From positions 42,251,724 to 42,315,723 of the forward strand of contig OX637287.1 of the NCBI GenBank assembly GCA_951799445.1: 64,000 nucleotides of DNA, read 5' to 3'. Origin of the DNA: Pseudisothecium myosuroides. Lineage: Eukaryota; Streptophyta; Bryopsida; Hypnales; Lembophyllaceae. Positions 61,782 through 64,000 of the stretch are shown here, piece after piece; the first letter of the stretch is position 1; each line of letters starts with the position of its first letter. A program made the translations under genes and the position numbers. The notes under the pieces are model-generated. The model worked only from the letters and a program-made list of their open reading frames with translations. It was not told the DNA's origin and searched no databases.

Positions 61782-62142
61782 TACATCACAAAGTTTAGAC
61801 CCTACGATTTGGCAACAATTATCGTGTGGTTATCATTGTTTCATGGGTTCGTACCATAATCGCACTGACTCAGTGTATTTTTACGCACTGAATCAGTGCA
61901 AAAACAATGAATATCAATAGCGTACGATTTATGTACTTTAACTATATGATTGCTGTGCAGTTTTGACACAACAATTGTATAGTTAAAGTACATAAATTGT
62001 ACGCTATTGATATTCATTGTTTTCGCACTGATTCAATGCGTAAAAATACATTGAGTTAGTGTGATTATGGTACGAACCCATGAAACAACGATAACCGTAC
62101 GATAATTGTTGCCAAATTGTAGGGTCTAAACTTTGTGATGTA
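61782..62142. mobile_element. Long foldback, family C copy 2 (361 bp)
   Basis: The arms start TACATCACAAAGTTTAGACC and are inverse copies over about 170 bases each. They pass through GCAACAATTATCGTGTGGTT, CACTGACTCAGTGTATTTTT and GCGTACGATTTATGTACTTT to a centre near 61960. Only scattered mismatches interrupt pairing. The ends match those of the larger element at 15.4-16.9 kb. Transcripts would form a long double-stranded RNA. Confidence 0.8.
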
Positions 62143-62696
62143 GATGACCAAGCAACGTCGACAAATTGCTTCACCCTCTATGCATCCAACACCTTCTTGA
62201 TGTCGTGTTTTGCACATTTTTTGATCTCAATCAATACTGAATGTTTTGTGTCTCAAGTCTTTATTAACCAAAAAGAAAGGACAATTCAAAAGTCCCAATT
62301 TGTAAAACAGAACATGTGAGTCCTTGATATAGAATACATCTTTGTGTTGACCAACATAAAACCTTGTACAGTCACAGGCTCACTAACCCTCATCCATAGT
62401 AGTATAAGTGCCTTTCTAAAACTTCCATTTAAAACGTGGCAGCATGTACTCTATTAGGAATTTTTCCACATTTTCAGCTGATTCTTTCGCAAGTACAAGA
62501 TGTAGATCTGATCTGGGTACATACATTATAGGATTGTCTAGCTATTTGGAATCAAGGTTGTCTTCCCTGACATCGCGACAACTAGACGTCATACAACGTC
62601 CAATAGAGCCCTCAAGATTTCTACTTGACCAAATGTCTAGTTGTCTTTAAAATAAATAATTAGAAATTTACGATTTTGACATATTAATGTTTCATG
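62143..62696. other. Intergenic DNA
   Basis: No gene is supported; a 68-codon plus-strand frame at 62444-62650 has no family signature. Confidence 0.3.
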
Positions 62697-63060
62697 TTAA
62701 CCCTTAAGGGACCAACATGCGTTTTTTGGTTGTATAGAAATTTTGGGCACGTATGTGTGACTAGAGATTTTCATATTTTAAGCTGAAATTTTAACAGAAG
62801 GTGGGCACGAGGAATATCTTTCATATAAACAAAATTTCATCACATTTGGAAATAGGAGTCAAAAGTTATGGCCAAATATGTTACTTTTTTTTCGTAACTG
62901 GGCAATCTAGGCAGATCAGAAAAAATCACTTTTTTCAAAAATAAAAATTTGAAATTGATTTTTAGAATTTTATGTACGTAAAAAAGCTTTGAATCAATCC
63001 ATTTCAACCAATGAGTCAAAAATTATGAGGGTTTTTAGTTTGCGGATAGTTATGGATTCT
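62697..63060. mobile_element. Family A fragment in inverse orientation (copy 6)
   Basis: It begins TTAACCCTTAAGGGACC and is the inverse of the right end of family A copy 2: TTTTGGGCACGTATGTGTGAC, GGCACGAGGAATATCTTTCA, GGAAATAGGAGTCAAAAGTT and AAAAATCACTTTTTT all correspond. Similarity ends near TTTGCGGATAG, about 63055. The other end is missing. Confidence 0.7.
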
Positions 63061-64000
63061 CTCGGGGAGGTCACTTTCCTTTATGTTTTGTAACCACGTG
63101 CGTTAACCATATATTTGTTTGGGGGCTATTTACCTAATAATTATGATTTTAAGGGACCTTTTTAGTAGAAAAAAAGCTACTTGATCTTAATTTTAAGCAC
63201 CCTATAGGTAATTATAAATGAAAATCTAGCTTAATTCTTGGCACGCTATAGTACTTATAAACTTTAGGAAATTTTTTTTGTTTGATAATGAAGGATTTTA
63301 GGATGAATGTTTGTCGTGAAAACATGCTACTTACATTAAAAATTAGGATCAAACTCAAAAGCAACATGAAACAATCAATAATTGATTTACTTATTTAATC
63401 CATAACTTCCTAAACAACCAAAATGTGGTCACTTTGGTTTTTGAAGTGTTTTTCCTATTATTAAAAATAATTAGATGAAGTTGCACTTGAAGTGATGCTT
63501 TGAAGAATCAAGTTGGCTATCTTTGTATGCAATTAGATTTACATATCAAGCTATTGTGGATTTTTTTTTAAATCCCAAAGCATAGGTGGTTGGGTGCTTG
63601 GACAAAAAGTCAAGAGGTTGGGAGGATTTGACCAATGAAAGAGTAGCATATGAATGGATAAGCCTAGATTGTAGATAGTGTTTTGATCCTAACTTGAAAT
63701 ACACATTTTTTATACAATTTTCACTCTTTTAATAATTTATTTTTTTCCACATTATGTCTTTTGGACTTCCCTTTTGATCAATCATTTCCTATTGTTGGAA
63801 TTCTCATCACATTCTATCTAATTGACATTTCATATTACACTCACTAAAATATTTAATTTGAAGATGTTGGTGTGTCAAGGTCATTATCTTACATTTTATA
63901 GGCCCAAAAATTAAAAAATTTGTTATTATAAACTTGCAACTTGTAAAACACTCCAATCTAAGTTATAACAAGTTGCCAATTTTCTATAATGTTTCACGTT
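63061..64000. other. A+T-rich intergenic DNA
   Basis: No gene, RNA gene or repeat is recognised to the end of the window. Confidence 0.3.

Noticed and set aside
1..64000. CRISPR array, prophage, operon or biosynthetic gene cluster
   Set aside because: The genes are eukaryotic with spliceosomal introns and unrelated functions. The only regular repeats are the short tandem arrays listed.

Overview
This window is nuclear DNA from a land plant. The evidence is four spliced or single-exon genes of plant families (CBL calcium sensor, DCD-domain protein, MLO membrane protein, and the plant form of RME-8 called GRV2/KAM2), GT-AG introns throughout, plant telomere-like CCCTAAA motifs, and Stowaway-like and CACTA-like miniature transposons. 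The mostly short introns (about 70-550 bases), the strong A+T bias between genes and the intronless CBL would fit a bryophyte or another early-diverging lineage, but the sequence alone does not settle the species.

Layout. 1-1.4 kb: an intronless CBL gene on the minus strand. 1.4-11.5 kb: A+T-rich gene-free DNA with several foldback or inverted-repeat elements and a tRNA-like SINE candidate. 11.57-13.34 kb: a four-exon DCD-domain gene, minus strand. 13.4-21.0 kb: gene-free, with a nested pair of foldback elements, a CACTA-like palindrome, a 63-base tandem array and a 0.9-kb inverted-repeat element ending just before the next promoter. 21.0-36.0 kb: a G+C-rich leader followed by the complete 24-exon GRV2/RME-8 gene (predicted 2,632 aa), plus strand. 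36.0-38.3 kb: convergent intergenic space with a hairpin. 38.3-43.5 kb: the complete 12-exon MLO gene (predicted 552 aa), minus strand. 43.5-64 kb: no convincing gene; dense in copies of at least six inverted-repeat families, an (AAT)n microsatellite and short perfect hairpins.

The four genes have no obvious joint pathway. CBL is a calcium sensor for CIPK kinases. MLO is a plasma-membrane protein with a calmodulin-binding tail. GRV2 is an endosomal J-domain protein. DCD proteins are linked to stress and cell-death signalling. They are dispersed single genes, not an operon or an evident cluster.

I do not see an undescribed multi-gene system. The most unusual material is the repeat landscape, above all a ~0.9-kb family with TTAA-flanked CCCCTAAAG ends and six recognisable copies. 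Two gene details also stand out: an MLO tail partly encoded by telomere-like heptamers, and an upstream in-frame ATG in CBL that would hide its myristoylation signal. All exon boundaries were set by eye from reading frame, GT-AG signals and family similarity; no search or RNA evidence was available.
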